64,000 bases of DNA from Litoditis marina (lineage: Eukaryota; Nematoda; Chromadorea; Rhabditida; Rhabditidae). Positions 11,441 through 24,299 of the stretch are shown one piece after another (the stretch's first letter is position 1; every line of letters begins with the position of its first letter). Below the pieces are notes generated by a model. The model worked only from the letters and a program-made list of their open reading frames with translations. It was not told where the DNA came from and made no database searches. The stretch spans positions 1,386,560 through 1,450,559 of the forward strand of contig OZ038434.1 of NCBI GenBank assembly GCA_964036275.1. Direction: 5' to 3'. Made by a program: the position numbers and the translations under genes.

Positions 11441-13592
11441 TCAACGCGTGCCCCCTCTGATACTGGTTATCCTTGCCGCGGTCGAGGGTGTAGTTGTCAC
11501 GGAGAAACCTCTCAACAAGGCACCTCGAATCTGAAAAGAGTAGTCAGCATTGAAGGATAATTCTGCTTCTCACGTTAGATGCACGTGATCGAAAAATCTG
11601 TCTTCATTTTCCTGCCATTTTCTAAGCGTTCAGAACTGAAGGAGTCGAGATGAAGTGTGGTTGCTAGTTTTTAAGTTAATTCTCATTAGAGCTAGTGTAT
11701 CAAGTAAAGTATATAATGACGGAAGAAAAAGTGAAAAAAATATAAAAATCACTGACCGACGAATTGTAGATCAGCAAAATCAGTGCGTTGGAGGACAGTG
11801 CCAGAGTACTTACGGCAGAGTTCAGCGTGTTCAGCCAAACTACATTTTTGAAACTGAAAAATTCTATCCGTGTATTTGCTCAATATGACGAAATTCAACA
11901 CTCAGCCAGTTTTTGTGATCAAAAATCTGGAAACTTTTGGAAAACGGGAAAACGCAAATTTTATTACTTTTACAGTATATTTATCGAGACTCGTTAAGTT
12001 TTTTGAAACAAGCGGGAATTAGCTTCAGTTGCGAACTTGTGTCACAGTTGTCCCACCCTTAAATAGTAGTTGTATGAGAATTATGAATTCCAACTCACCC
12101 TTTGATAAATTGCGGTAACAACATGAAAGATGTGAGACTGACCCAAGAAATCAGAAAAATCAGAAAATATTGAAGTGCCTGAAAATATAAGATCAGATGT
12201 CACCAGAAATTTTGTGTCGGAACTAAGATATGTTCTATCTCCTTTTCTCACACTTCACTGATTTATTTTTGGAAAGGTTATGATAGTCATGACAAAGTGC
12301 ACTCTGCACCAGAACCAAACGTTTTCGTTTGAACGCAGTGAGTCAGGTTATTCCCACGTACTCCGTACCTTGTGTCGCACTTTTATTGAACTTACAAGAG
12401 ACGTTTTTTTATTCAAACCGCGTGGGTTGCTCGTCATGCTTCGAAGATTTCGAATGCGTATCAAAATGGCAACATAGATGAAAAATATGATTGCGAGACA
12501 ACATTGACCTGAAATGTGTCTAGTTCAATTCATTCATATCTCTACCTTCTGCACCCACAGTTAAACTCCTAGTTTAACAATTTATAGATAGAAACAACGT
12601 GTTTGTTATTGTTTTCTATAAAAGCATTATGATTATTATTGTCACGCAAAAACAAACATCTGCAAACATTGAGCAGGTTTGAAGGACAGAAAGCTCTTAC
12701 ATACCTACAACCATGTAGAAGTTCCCCCACGCTGAGGTACACTGGAAGACAAACGAAATGTCTTCTTTACTCCACAACTTGTAGCAACCAAAATGAGACG
12801 GAACCACTGTTATAATGATAGCAACCACCCACGTAAGTACCAAGTAGAAGTTCTTGAAATTGGTAACGATTACTTGTGATTAATAGGTGAAAATGACCAA
12901 ATTCAAAAAGTAGAAAAAAGTAATCTGCATGATATTTAGCGCCTAGTACATGTTGCTTGAGACTCAGCACAGTTTGGTGAGGATAATTCTTTTGACAAAT
13001 TCACGCCGACTGGTGGATAATACTCGTTGTTGCCAGCCTTTTCACTTACCGATCTTCTTTGCATTTTCTTTGCTTTGGCATCGGTCGAATAGAATACCAT
13101 GAACCGTTCGATCGCCACATACAGTAATCCAAAGTGGTAGCAGAACCAAGATACGGTATTATTGGACGATAGGATGATTAGTGCTTTGGAAGAGTAGGTG
13201 ACATCGAACAGAGTATAGGTGGTGGATACAGCGAGATTTGTGAACATAAAGAGGAGAGAGGCACATATCAGAGAGACTAGGGGACGATTGTTGAACGAGG
13301 AGCTGAGGGACTTCCAGTTTGTCTCGAGTACCACGGCCAGAATGATGTTGGAAACGGTACCAATCAGGGTCACTGCCAGTCCGATTCCACCTGATATGTA
13401 CCTGAAAGTTGGATAGACACATAAGAAGAAACGTGTTGAAATTTGTGATTTTCGCATTACAGCCTACACTGCTGTGTTTTGGGTTAACACGAGTTCGAAC
13501 GTTTGTGTTTGTCAATAGCATTGCTAATTACTAGTTATTCGATTGTGAGGTTGTTAGACGTTAAATGAAACATACGCATCCATGCTGGGCAT
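11441..13592 (-). CDS. Seven-transmembrane receptor (nematode chemoreceptor-like), copy A
   Basis: Seven exons (13592-13576, 13401-13050, 12852-12705, 12508-12396, 12178-12099, 11853-11757, 11530-11441) give 298 residues. Exon 2 holds TM1-3, ending in IERFMVFY at the DRY position. Exon 3 holds TM4 and a Cys-containing extracellular loop. Exons 4, 5 and 6 hold TM5, TM6 and TM7 (ALSSNALILLIYNSS), and exon 7 is a basic tail. Every exon joint keeps frame and phase (2,0,1,0,2,0). The acceptor of exon 3 is the weak TTTCAAG. The 17-nt first exon (ATG at 13592) was chosen because it ends in phase 2 at GTATGT, which the next exon requires; it is the least certain part. It is a paralogue of the gene at 20089-22747. 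I cannot assign it to a named nematode receptor family. Confidence 0.85.
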
Positions 13593-14400
13593 CGTGAGAT
13601 TGAATTGAGATTCTGAAGGTTGAGGTTTTTGTTGTATTCGAAAAACTGCTCCTGCAATTTGTTTTTTCCATGCACTTCTTGACAATAGTTAAAGAATCCG
13701 TTCCGCTTTAATCTGAGTTTCACGAAAAATTTAAAAAGCTCAAAAAACGTTTTTAATGTCTTTCCATAGACCATGGAAAAACTTTCTGACTGAAAACTTG
13801 TAAAATTTGCATAACGGTTTTTCATTGGCCACAAGGTCAGATCGTTAACTCATAAGTGAAAATTAGAGCGGGACGGATTCTTTAACGTATAGGATTCGAC
13901 GGGAACAGAACATATGATCGTAGTAAAAGCACACATCTCCTGAGACGATCTTGTACTAACGACTTAATTGTGGTATCCTTAGGTAACAAATAATGCAACC
14001 TAAATTAAAACAAATTTATATGCGGTACAGAGTAGGCAAAAAGAGAAAGTTTAAATGGTTAAACTTTCTTAAAAACAATTTGGTCTCTGAGCATTTGAAC
14101 GTGCAAAGAAGAGTGACAAGTTGTGCAAACGCGACCGATAATTGACCATTAGTCAAGGATTTTGATGATGCTAATCAACGCCATCTTTGGTTCATACGCT
14201 TCATTAACGAAAGCATGTCAACAAAGTGCATATCACTGTCTGAAAAATGGTCGTGTTTTCATTTTCTGGTGACCAAGTTTGAGATGTAGTGAAATCTATC
14301 CAGCTAACATTCACAGAAGGATTTTATAAACGTCTCAAAAGCATCCGGATGACACTGCCGAGTATTTCCGTTTGTGTTTGCCTTACCATGTAAAAGTCCT
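13593..14400. other. Intergenic, nothing recognised
   Basis: AT-rich sequence upstream of receptor A. No exon-like frames with splice sites and no clear repeats were seen. Confidence 0.5.
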
Positions 14401-14401
14401 T

Positions 14402-14778
14402 CTAAGGGGAGTAGTTTACATTTGCCCCCCACCCTGGTCGAAAATGGGTTGAAAAGGGCCCGTACTACAATCGCCCCCCACCTCTGGGGGGCGATTATAC
14501 ACCATGCTTATTTACTGCAGGCTTGGGTTGAGTGGGGGGTGATTGTTCATCAGTTCCGGGTATGTACTATCACCCCCCATTTTGTAATGTGGGGGGTGAT
14601 TTTTCATTGTCGAAGATGTACAATGTCCCCCCCCCCCCCATCTACCAATTACCCCCCCCCCCCCCCCCCCCCCCCACCTTCGCGCCATTTTTCTAGTATT
14701 TCAATTAGGTGGGGGGTAATAGTACTACGAGGGGGGTCATTGTTGGGTGGGGGGCGATTGTACATTCCCCCCCCCCCT
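14402..14778. repeat. G/C homopolymer-rich block
   Basis: Alternating runs of C and G, the longest about 25 C in a row near 14652-14677, separated by short AT-rich linkers. The motif ggggggtgatt and its complement recur. A related block is at 24300-24565. The long frame at 14374-14793 is an artefact of the C runs. Confidence 0.85.
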
Positions 14779-14797
14779 AAGCACTCAAAATGAAGTA

Positions 14798-15333
14798 CAA
14801 ATTCATGAAAAAGTGGGGGCCCAACGAATGTAAGATTTGTCTTCTGCTGTGCGCCCCTTAGACAACTACTCTCAAATGGAACAGCTACTGCTACAAAAAC
14901 CGAAAAATACTAATATACTCAAGTATAACTGTTCATTACAAACATACAAAAGTCGTAAAATATTTTCTCAAACGTGTAAACTAGAATCTACAAGTCACAG
15001 CTGCGAAAGAGAGAACAACTTTTGAATAATATGACAAACGTTATAGCACCTAGAATTGAAGTAATGACAAAAAATGCCAACCATTGTGCACAAAACCAGG
15101 AACTCTATAATTGAGTACGTTGAGTTAACATCTGTGATTTGTAGATTCTAGTTTACAGGTTTGAGAAAATATTTTACGACTTTTGTATGTTTGTAATGAA
15201 CAGTTATACTTGAGTATATTAGTATTTTTCGGTTTTTGTAGCAGTAGCTGTTCCATTTGAGAGTAGTTGTCTAAGGGGCGCACAGCAGAAGACAAATCTT
15301 ACATTCGTTGGGCCCCCACTTTTTCATGAATTT
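14798..15333. repeat. Long near-perfect inverted repeat (203-bp arms)
   Basis: Arms 14798-15000 and 15131-15333 are inverted copies with few mismatches around a 130-bp loop. The tip contains AGTGGGGGCCCAACGAATG, shared with the foldbacks at 53919 and 59124; the inner arm is not shared. Confidence 0.93.
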
Positions 15334-15439
15334 TTCTCTTTTTGTATACATGCCGTAGGTATGTTGTTTGATCTGTACAGTGCAGATAAAATTGTTTTGT
15401 TAATGAACCACTTGTCAAGTATTACCATCATACGGAAAA

Positions 15440-16140
15440 AATATGACGTCAACATTGCAGTTCTAGAAACTTACTTCATCTGCCCTTCAGAATCCCAGAA
15501 TACGTCATGTTTGAATGAAGTTTCATCGTGAATTGATCATTTTTAAGAAACTTCCAGCATTCGAAAACAAATTTCACGCCATTTTTTTCAAAAGTTGACG
15601 TCATCTGGCCTTCTGAATTCCAGAATAAGTCACATTTAGATAAAGTTTTATCGTTAATATACCATTTTTAAGATATTTTCAGCATTTGAAAATATATGTG
15701 ACGTCAACTTTGCACTTTTCAAAAGTGACGTAAACTGGTCTCCAGAATCCCAGAATACGTCACTCTTAGATTGAGTTTCACCGTTAATTGACCCTTACTA
15801 AGACATTTTCAGCATTTGAAAATATATGTGACGTCAACTTTGCACTTTTCAAAAACGACGTCATCTGGGCTCCAGAATCCCAGAATACGTCACTCTTAGA
15901 TTGAGTTTCACCGTTAATTGACCCTTTCTAAGACATTTTCAGCATTTGAAAATATATGTGACGTCAACTTTGCATTTTTCAAAAATGACGTCATCTGGGC
16001 TCCAGAATCCCAGAATACGTCACTCTTAGATTGAGTTTCACCGTTAATTGACCCTTTCTAAGATATTACCATCATTTGAAAATATATGTGACGTCAACTT
16101 TGCACTTTTCAAAAATGACGTCATCCGAGCTCCAGAATCC
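15440..16140. repeat. 130-bp tandem minisatellite rich in TGACGTCA
   Basis: TGACGTCA occurs at 15699, 15829, 15959 and 16089, exactly 130 bp apart, with a more diverged unit starting near 15444. Each unit carries a second half-site, GACGTCATCTGG, and the sequence CCAGAATCCCAGAATACGTC. A degenerate version is present at 59690-60090. Confidence 0.93.
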
Positions 16141-16457
16141 TCGATGGCGTCATCAGTAGAAGACTTACATCTAAATCGATGTCAGTTCATGTCGTGGTAT
16201 CATACTTCAAATTTTACTTGAATTGGTTAGGACTGAGCTGAGTTATAACGCAATTTGATTTACCCCGTCAGAGAGGGCGAGAGAGTGCACGAAATGAAGA
16301 GACGCAGAGACATTTTCAAAGACCTATAACTTAATGAAAAAGTTTTTTTCTTCGAAAAAAAAGTTTGCGCCCCCAAAGTTTGAGTGGGGTATCTATCGTG
16401 TCCCAAATTTTCAGTCAAATCGGTTCACACATAAAAATATCCCAGGACTGCGCACCA

Positions 16458-16609
<152 letters not shown>

Positions 16610-16839
16610 CGGAAGTTGGCGGTCTGCATGAAGCGCATAACGTCATAACTCGGCTCAAACTCAATCAATTTCGTTCAAATTTCGAACATAGCTTGTAAAT
16701 GTGCCATAGAAAATCAGCAAATCATAAAAAGTTCTGATTTGCACAATTGGACCTTTTTGAGAGTGAACTAAAAAAAATGAAAGCGCGCATTAGCCGGACC
16801 AAAGACAAATCTCGCACAGCGCTTCGCGCTGCGCGCGAT

Positions 16840-17329
16840 AGTCACCTAAGTTAGAATAGCGTTTTGAGGAAGATGGAGTACTCTCAACTTATTCAGTGGA
16901 GTGGAATGCAGAGATAAGCAGATTTGGAGATCGGTCAAGGACCACCACTGTGTAACATTGTGATGTGACGAATAAAACTTGAAAAAAAAACTCAGAAGGC
17001 GGCTGAATGAGTGATTCGAATGTGTATTCAAGTGCATCCTAGCGTTCTCATGAACTCTGAACGAAAAAACTTCACGTGGTTTCAAAGACTACAACGTAGA
17101 CCGAACTATATTCATGAATTTCTCAGGCTCAATAATCTATTCTCTGAAAGCACTCGCTTGACTGAATTCATGTGGGTAAATCAGAAAGATCAGTCTCGCG
17201 AAGCTTGTGTGGTAAAAATGTATTTCGATCGCGCACATGGCACAGATTGTGAATAAACGGAGAAAGATGAATCGAGCTAATGGAAGATGGAGGACTCTCA
17301 ACTTATTCAGTGGAGTATACTAGAAATTT
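16840..17329. repeat. Segment between 35-bp direct repeats
   Basis: A 35-bp sequence beginning GGAAGATGGAG occurs at 16868-16902 and again at 17282-17316 with one mismatch. The 380 bp between contains an 81-codon open frame (17011-17256) with no recognised similarity. Too short for an LTR element; origin unknown. Confidence 0.7.
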
Positions 17330-17445
17330 GAGTAGTCAGTTATCATTCTAATAAGGCTTCCGCACTTTGTTATTGCACGTTCCGGGGTTCTGATGTCTTT
17401 AACATGTTTCACGTGACTGTGCCATTTACTATTAGTATAGTTCTC
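17330..17445 (-). mobile_element. CACGTG-tipped MITE, copy
   Basis: Contains TTTAACATGTTTCACGTGAC, the signature of a family with about eight copies in the window. It matches the reverse complement of 41960-42085 along its length. Confidence 0.7.
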
Positions 17446-17836
17446 TCTTGCTCAATTACAATCGTAGGGGCGATGATTTATTCTTATCACGAACTTGAGG
17501 TATTGGTTCTAATGATTTAGCGTTCACGGGCTTCTCAGTTTCAAAACAACCCCATTCATTAAGACGGGTCCAACTAAATTTTTTCAAAATTTCCGTTTTT
17601 TTTTTATCAAAATTTTGTCAACGGAGTGGGTGTGACAAGTAAACCATTATCTTGTCAAAGTTGCTGATGTATCTGGGAGATATTAGAGTCATTCCAAATG
17701 ACAAGCGCCAACATAGATATTGAAGTCTGCCAAATGATACTATCACTGCTCAACACTTGGCAAGTGATATTATCACTGCTCAACACAGACAATTGCCAGG
17801 AACTATCCTCTTTCTTGACACGCGTCAACAAGGTTT

Positions 17837-17908
17837 TGCCTCATGCGGAGATCGAACCTGACCCCGCCACACCAAAATAGAGAGCTTACCACTACACTAA
17901 GCGGGCTA
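17837..17908 (-). pseudogene. tRNA-like fragment
   Basis: On the minus strand it has a D-arm-like TTAGTGTAGTGGTAAGC and a B-box-like GGTTCGATCTCC at the right spacing, but the ends do not pair as an acceptor stem. It is probably a tRNA pseudogene or the head of a tRNA-derived repeat. Confidence 0.5.
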
Positions 17909-18242
17909 CGATCTAGAGCGCGAACAGTTCGTACACACACCGGGGCGGGCATATTCATAACGGGATGAGAATAGATTATCGAATTATGGGTACGAATCTT
18001 TGAAAGAAAAACGAGAAGCGGTAAAGGGAATATTGTAAACACCTAAATCTGCGATGTTGGGCGAAAAGTTGCTACTGGCTTCTAACTAGCTGAAATTTTT
18101 GGTGTGTTCAACTTTCAAATTCACGTTTTATATTTATGAAATTTGATTTTATAATAAACTAATCCACTCATGTGTGACAACGTTAATCTGAACAATTGCG
18201 GCGGGGTTATATATAGCGCGATCCTTTCTTTTCCAATCCAGG

Positions 18243-18319
18243 TGCTCCCTTAGTGTAGTGGTAGTGCTCTTGCTTTTGGCCCAACGGCCAAGGGTTCGAA
18301 TCCTCTCAACGGTTTGGCA
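18243..18319 (+). pseudogene. tRNA-like fragment
   Basis: A box-like TTAGTGTAGTGGTAGTGC and B box GGGTTCGAATCCT are present, but no acceptor stem forms. Confidence 0.5.
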
Positions 18320-18927
18320 CGTGTCAAAATGAATCAGTGCAGTTGGCCAATGGTAAAGACGATCCCTTTGGGTGACAAGTGACAAGAGAACTCCGTTCAC
18401 TTAGCATTTGCCAAAAGAATCTGAATCACATTGTCATGCCAACATCGCGTTGACAAGAAACCTAAAATTGTGTCATTTCGACCGCATAGCGCAAGAAAAA
18501 GTTCCCGTTCCTAGATTGACAGAATTACGTGAATTACTTTGAATTTTGAACTTTTTTCTAGTTGGAACCGTCTTATATAGTACAAACTAGTGAGGTTTTG
18601 CTCATTTCTACGTCGACTCCCATCATAACCATGTCGTGTTGATTGTTTACTATTGAAAATATGCAGTTTACAGAAATATGTGAGAATCGTTGAGTAATTA
18701 TTGAGGTTAACCGGAAATTTTCAATCAGAAGACACTTGAATTTCTGAACTATTACTGTAACAGTACAACACTATCAAAGCGAATAACAACTTGTGGTGAA
18801 GTAGTGGGATCTCCGAAATACCTATCTTCCGCGTTCATGGGATACAGATATTACTCATGCAAAAAAAGTTGTCCCCCACAGTCTAGGCACAAATCTTTGA
18901 TTATAAGCACCATAGTTTGATTATCTG

Positions 18928-19046
18928 AGGCCGTATGCATGAAACAATCCGGGCCGGGTTGGGATGCTATCCCGACCTAAATTGGCCGGGAAAAGTCGAG
19001 ATAGCATCCCGACACGTCCCGGGCTCTTTCGTGCATACGGCCTCTC
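18928..19046. repeat. GC-rich hairpin, about 50-bp arms
   Basis: GAGGCCGTATGCATGAAA on the left is matched in inverse by TTTCGTGCATACGGCCTC on the right. The arms continue through GGGATGCTATC/GATAGCATCCC. It is a small non-coding inverted-repeat element. Confidence 0.85.
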
Positions 19047-20088
19047 ATAGTAAAAACGCGAAAAGGAACTGAAAAATCACGGTTCATGCTCCGTAGATGG
19101 TGCTGCCTAACATTCAACAAACATACAGAGTACAAGTAATTGTTGGCAATTACGTGACTTAACAACCATGCTCCTTACTGTCCGGTAAGGCAACCTAGTA
19201 TCACCATTCAACGTAGACATGAGCTGATTTGAAGTATTCAAATACAAAATTGTTATTGGTCACTTCAACCACGTACAGACCATGACAGTTGCCGCCGCTA
19301 ACACTGTGTAGTCCTTCCTCATCATCAGCATTTGGGATTTGGAAGCGCGCTAATGAAACTTAGAATGAATAAAACTTAGAATGAGGTTGAGAACCAAAAT
19401 AAAAATACTGGTTTAAAGAATCAATAATAACTGTTCGACAAAATTACATATGTGACTGGAACGAATCACGTATAAGTTGGTGTTATTTTTTGGGATTAGC
19501 AAGTTGAAATATGAACTGAATAACGTGCAAATATCATAAACTTTGTGCTATTCACATGGTTTCTGAATTCTTTTCACAAGTATCATTCTTGTCCACTCAT
19601 CGGCTACTAGAGTCCGTGAGATTTTAATTACGCCTTCACAATGATCTCTGACATTTTTTCTTGGATTAACTCGAAGAAACTCAACAACCCGTATTTTAAA
19701 CCAAATACACTTCAATGACGGAACTTCACAACTTTTACCATCAATTGGTGCACATTTCTTCGAACTATATAGGCTGTGAAATAGTTGTAATCACGAAGTA
19801 GGAAAATCTATGACACGAGTGGCCCAACAGCGCTTTTTTTGGCGCATTCCTCTCTCGCCATTTCCACTGAGACTTTGGCAGCGTGCCCATAAAAATTTGA
19901 ATGAATATATTTCATATATAAAACACAGGTGCTATAAAAGAACAATTTACTTACATACTGTAACAAAGGTTAACAGACGTTCGGGAAAATTTTAGTGTTT
20001 CGGAAAGCTGTGACTGGTGAAAAGCCGTTGGGAGATTATGTTGACAAGTTGCCGAGGTATCAGTGGGAATGACTAGAATTATATGATA
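19047..20088. other. Intergenic 3' of receptor B
   Basis: No exon-like frame with splice sites and no clear repeat. Confidence 0.5.
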
Positions 20089-22747
20089 TCAGAATGTGGT
20101 TGTGAGTCTTCGTGCGTTGGTCGTGTTAAGTATGGTAACTGCGTTGCTTGTGGGGTTGAGACTTCCAAGGAGCGCGGAGCGGATCTAAAATGCAATTGGA
20201 CGTTATGAAAGTTTACTCAATACACCGGTTTACCTCACAATAGCCAGAAACTAGAGTACATTTTCAATAAAGTAAGTGTATACCAAAATAGGAAAACATT
20301 TAGCAGAACTAATTTGTCGCTATCTAGTTATTTTCTTTTACTTTCTTATTCTTTCAGTTTAAAAACTTTAATCGAGGTTTTTTAATCATTCAAGCTCAGT
20401 TGAATACAGCAGCAAGTAGTAATTTGTTCTAACGTATGTCTTCTGAAAATAATTGTAAAGTAAAATCGCAACTCACTGAGGAGTTGTACTTGAGCATGAT
20501 GATCGCGTTAGACGACACAGAAATAGTAGAAATGGCCGAATTTATCATACTTATCCACACCGAAGCACTGAAAATGTAATCATAGTGTACAAATTGTTAA
20601 TTGAAGTTCGAAAAAAGTTTTTATTCCACCGCACTCCGGATCTATTACGATTCAACTACATGATGTTAATTGAAGCACACACCAACAAAATTTCTACAGT
20701 AAGTACATATTCTATTCTACATTTCACGTGAATCGTTCATATATTCCTATAATCACTGGCAATCGAATTTGAATGATTGAGTACCTCGAGAACGTTTCTC
20801 AACGAAAAAAACTCATCCTCAATTTTGTGCGAATTTCACATTCAATAATTCTTGATCTTCAGTTTCAAGAAATACACCTGATTCTTACCCTGTGACGACC
20901 ATTGAGAGGACCATGAACAAAGTCAGACTCAGCCAAGATATTAGAAACACGGAGAAGAACTGCACAACCTGAACGAAAGCGCACTAGTTGTGAAATTATA
21001 CTTTTCATTTATGTAGTAGATGTAAATAAATTAGATGGGACTCAACATAATAAAAATCAATATATATGAGAAATTTGAAAGATATTACAAACGCGTCTTT
21101 CCGCTCACGACAGAGAACATTGACAGGGCTCTAGATTACCACTACCTGCGTACTAAGAATTCAAGGTCTCCCGAGAAGGTGAGTTTTCTGCTGAACTATC
21201 CGATCACCACCGAAGTCACAAGATGTTATTCCCTTATTCTATGCTTAATCACAGAAAGTTCCCAAGTTTGTAGTCACGTGATGAAAAGAATGAACAATCT
21301 CACTATTTATATCCCATGTTTACGGTGCCTAAAGATATTATCCTAAACTAAACTAACCAGTGACGCGTTTTTCTTGAAGTTAGAAGTGTTTCCGTCAGTA
21401 CATTGGCGCAGTTTGAGAACCCGAGCAATGATTGCTATGTAGATCACAAGAATAGTCCCGATACATATTTGACCTAGAAATAAACAAAGTGAAACCTAGC
21501 GGCACAGAAAATAATTCATTGACCACACTGATTTCTGAACTTTTATCATACAAACAACACTAATCGTCGTTGTTTATTGCAAAAATTTTGACCCAACCCT
21601 CTGAGAACAACTCCAAATTCGTCTTGAACCAGGGTCAGAACGATTTGAAGTACGACCTTTCACTGAGCACTCAATTTCATAATACCATCCAAAAAAGTAT
21701 TCTATTCCAAATTAAACAGTGTTGCATTCATATCATAGTTGTCGATCGTGAAATAATAGTTCTAATAATTGTTCTTTTGTATGGATTGTGTGATTGCTTT
21801 GTAGATCACCAAGATGAACCTTCTTGCATTTGAACCCCGCATTAACTCAGCCAGGTGTAGTAAGATCCACGTAACAGGTTTTCAAATCGACGAGGCTTTT
21901 TTATAGTTTTTTTCTTCTTATTTATATGTATAGTCTTCCGCTTCATTCCACTTGAGTGTGAATAACGCGTCTCGCACATAGTTCGAACTCCTTTGACTCT
22001 GCTAATTTTTGTTCGGCCTACCTGTGGTCATGTAAAAAGTGTTCCAATCGTTGCTGCACTCAAATGTAAAACTGAGAATCTCATCGTTCCACGTCTTGTG
22101 ACAACCATAGTACGTGGGTACCACGGTCATCAGTATTGAGAGCAGCCAAATCAGTAGGAGAGGAATTATCTACAAATAGAAACAACAGTAACATCAAAAA
22201 ATGTTTAAAAAACGAAGTTCTTTTCTTTGTTTTTCTCTATTCTACTAATGAGTATCAGTCTACCAAAGTGGGAAGTCAAGTGCTGAACCACATGCTCTTC
22301 CAAATTTGAACATAAACTAGCATAATCGTGACGTATTAGGAAACTCACAGACAACTTCGAGTTGGAGTTGATCTTCGGGGCGTAGAAGACAAAAAAACGC
22401 TCCACGGCGATGTACAGTAGTCCAAACTGATAGCAGAAGTAAGATACGGTGTTGTTCGACGACAAGGCGATAAGGACATCGTTAGAGTAGTTGGGATGTG
22501 ATAGAGAGTGGGGAATAGAGACGGCCAGGTTGGTAAAAAGAAAGAGAAATGAGGCGAAAGTTAGGGAAATGATGGGACGAGTGTTGAACTGTGAGTTCAG
22601 CGCCTTCCACCCGGAGTAGATGGCAGCTGTCAGCACACAGTTGGCAGCTATTCCGATCAGAGTCAAAAGAAGGATGATCACTCCCACCCAGTACCTGAGA
22701 ACAATAATAAAAGTAACCATAATATTGATCTATATCGTATACTTCAT
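20089..22747 (-). CDS. Seven-transmembrane receptor, copy B (paralogue of copy A)
   Basis: Exons 22694-22349, 22169-22022, 21473-21358, 20968-20889, 20567-20477 and 20184-20089 carry TM1-3, TM4, TM5, TM6, TM7 and the tail. Phases are identical to copy A. Conserved anchors are NTRPIISLTFASFLF in TM2, LSSNNTVSYFCYQFGLLY in TM3, VERFFVFY at the DRY position, and SVSSNAIIMLKYNSS in TM7. The start is uncertain. The exon at 22694 needs a phase-2 upstream exon; ATGAA at 22747-22743 before GTATAC satisfies this but is only 5 nt. Reading without that intron, from ATG at 22720, is the alternative. The product is about 290 residues. It lies 6.5 kb from copy A in the same orientation, consistent with tandem duplication and later repeat insertion. 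Confidence 0.83.
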
Positions 22748-22795
22748 ACTTCCGGTGAGTAAATTAATGCGTATAGGGTGTGACCTATTTATCGT

Positions 22796-22866
22796 TGTAG
22801 CTTGATCTCTCAACACGCGGTATTTCACGAATCCGAATTTGACCAAAAAGCAACGGGATCAAACCG
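22796..22866. repeat. Mini inverted-repeat element, TAGTTTGATCTC family
   Basis: Starts TGTAGCTTGATCTC and ends GGGATCAAACCG. It resembles 11266-11320 internally (AAAAAG then GGGATCA). Confidence 0.55.
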
Positions 22867-24299
22867 AAAACTCAATGAATAGTCACGTCGGAGGCAACAT
22901 GATCAATCGTGCACTTTTGAATTTAAGGTTTCGAATTGTGATGTGTCGGTATGTGTTACGGAATTCTGAATACTAGTGTAAAACATAAATCGTCACGTGA
23001 AACTAGAACAGATCGGATAATATGGGTGGATCTTCTCATCGTCTCCGATAAAATGAATGTGTTCAGTTTCACCTATGCTACCGCCACTATCTGTTGTGAT
23101 TGCCTGAACCTAAACTTTTGTCTCATCTTGAATTTCAAATGGCCAATCACCTTTGTAGCTCATGTAGTCATTGCCCACTACCTTTCCTATTGAGATTGGG
23201 TTGACTTTTCTAGTTTGGTCTATATACTAGAAGTAAACGGATTAGTCACGTAAATAATAATGATTCACTCGAGCATAGAAAGAAAACACATGTTCAAGTG
23301 ACAGATATCATAAGATGAACTGAGTTTCTATGCCGAATACGGAGCCCTAGGGATGTCGACAAAGACATCACCATCTCACAAGGGAGCGTTAAAATACAAA
23401 CTAATAACAATGATGAATTCAATTGAATAAAATTGTACAATATATAAAAAACTGAGAGGAAAAACAAAACAAACAAAGTTACATGAGGAATCTAGGAACA
23501 TCTCCGAGAACATATACATCCACCGTTTTTAAGAAGTTGCGTAACTGACCTAATGACATGTATTCGTGCGAGTTGCGGGTCAGACAGTTCCATTGTTAAA
23601 ACCAATTTTCATTATGATAATATACAGGTTGACGAACTAATCTATTTCTATGACGAAGATTACGACTGCGCACTAAGGGACACCTGACCAATTCCGATTT
23701 ACCAGATAACATTTTGTGAGCTTGCAAAATATAATAATATAAAAATTATGTAAACTTAGTATTCTAAATGAGGCGTCGTGCACTATACCATCGCACTTTT
23801 CTAAGTTCTGCTTTGTTTAACATGTTTCACGTGACTGTGTAATTGACTAATAGTTGATGAAGAAAATGAATAGGCATTTTCAATCAACATACCTGCCCAT
23901 TTTCCTTCACTGACGGAATATGTGTATGGGTTCTGAAATACTGTTATAATTTAATGAACAAAAAAAGAGCTATATTAGACGAGAAAGAACAACCTAAACA
24001 CATCTAATCTTTAAATTTGAGTGTATGGAGGTGAGGTTATGCTTGGGTTAATCTTAATAGTTCGTTAAGTAGGTAACTTAATTATGAATCTGTGATCAAA
24101 TTATCTACTTCTGTAATTAACAATACACAGGCTTTAATAGGGGTTAATACAAAATACGGAATAAAGTAATTCATTTAGCAAAAAGACTATGCTGATGTGT
24201 GGTTGGCAAAAAATATTTTACGTTGTTTCTACAAATACACCAGAATGACGTTTCTACGTAAACTATCAAGAGCTTGAAGCTGAACAGGGACTATTTTAC
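22867..24299. other. Intergenic; one CACGTG-tipped MITE
   Basis: A copy of the CACGTG-tipped family lies at about 23745-23870 (TTTAACATGTTTCACGTGAC at 23817). Nothing else was recognised. Confidence 0.6.

Noticed and set aside
14374..14793. 139-codon proline-rich frame
   Set aside because: Caused by C homopolymer runs; the composition is purely that of the repeat.
15440..16140. Regularly spaced repeats resembling a CRISPR array
   Set aside because: The units are wholly repeated with no variable spacers, in a eukaryotic genome.
16778..16839. Canonical Helitron 3' end
   Set aside because: There is a hairpin but no CTRR just before the end of similarity, and no TC start or Rep-helicase was found.
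17011..17256. 81-codon frame between direct repeats
   Set aside because: No similarity recognised and no gene structure; kept only as a note in the repeat entry.
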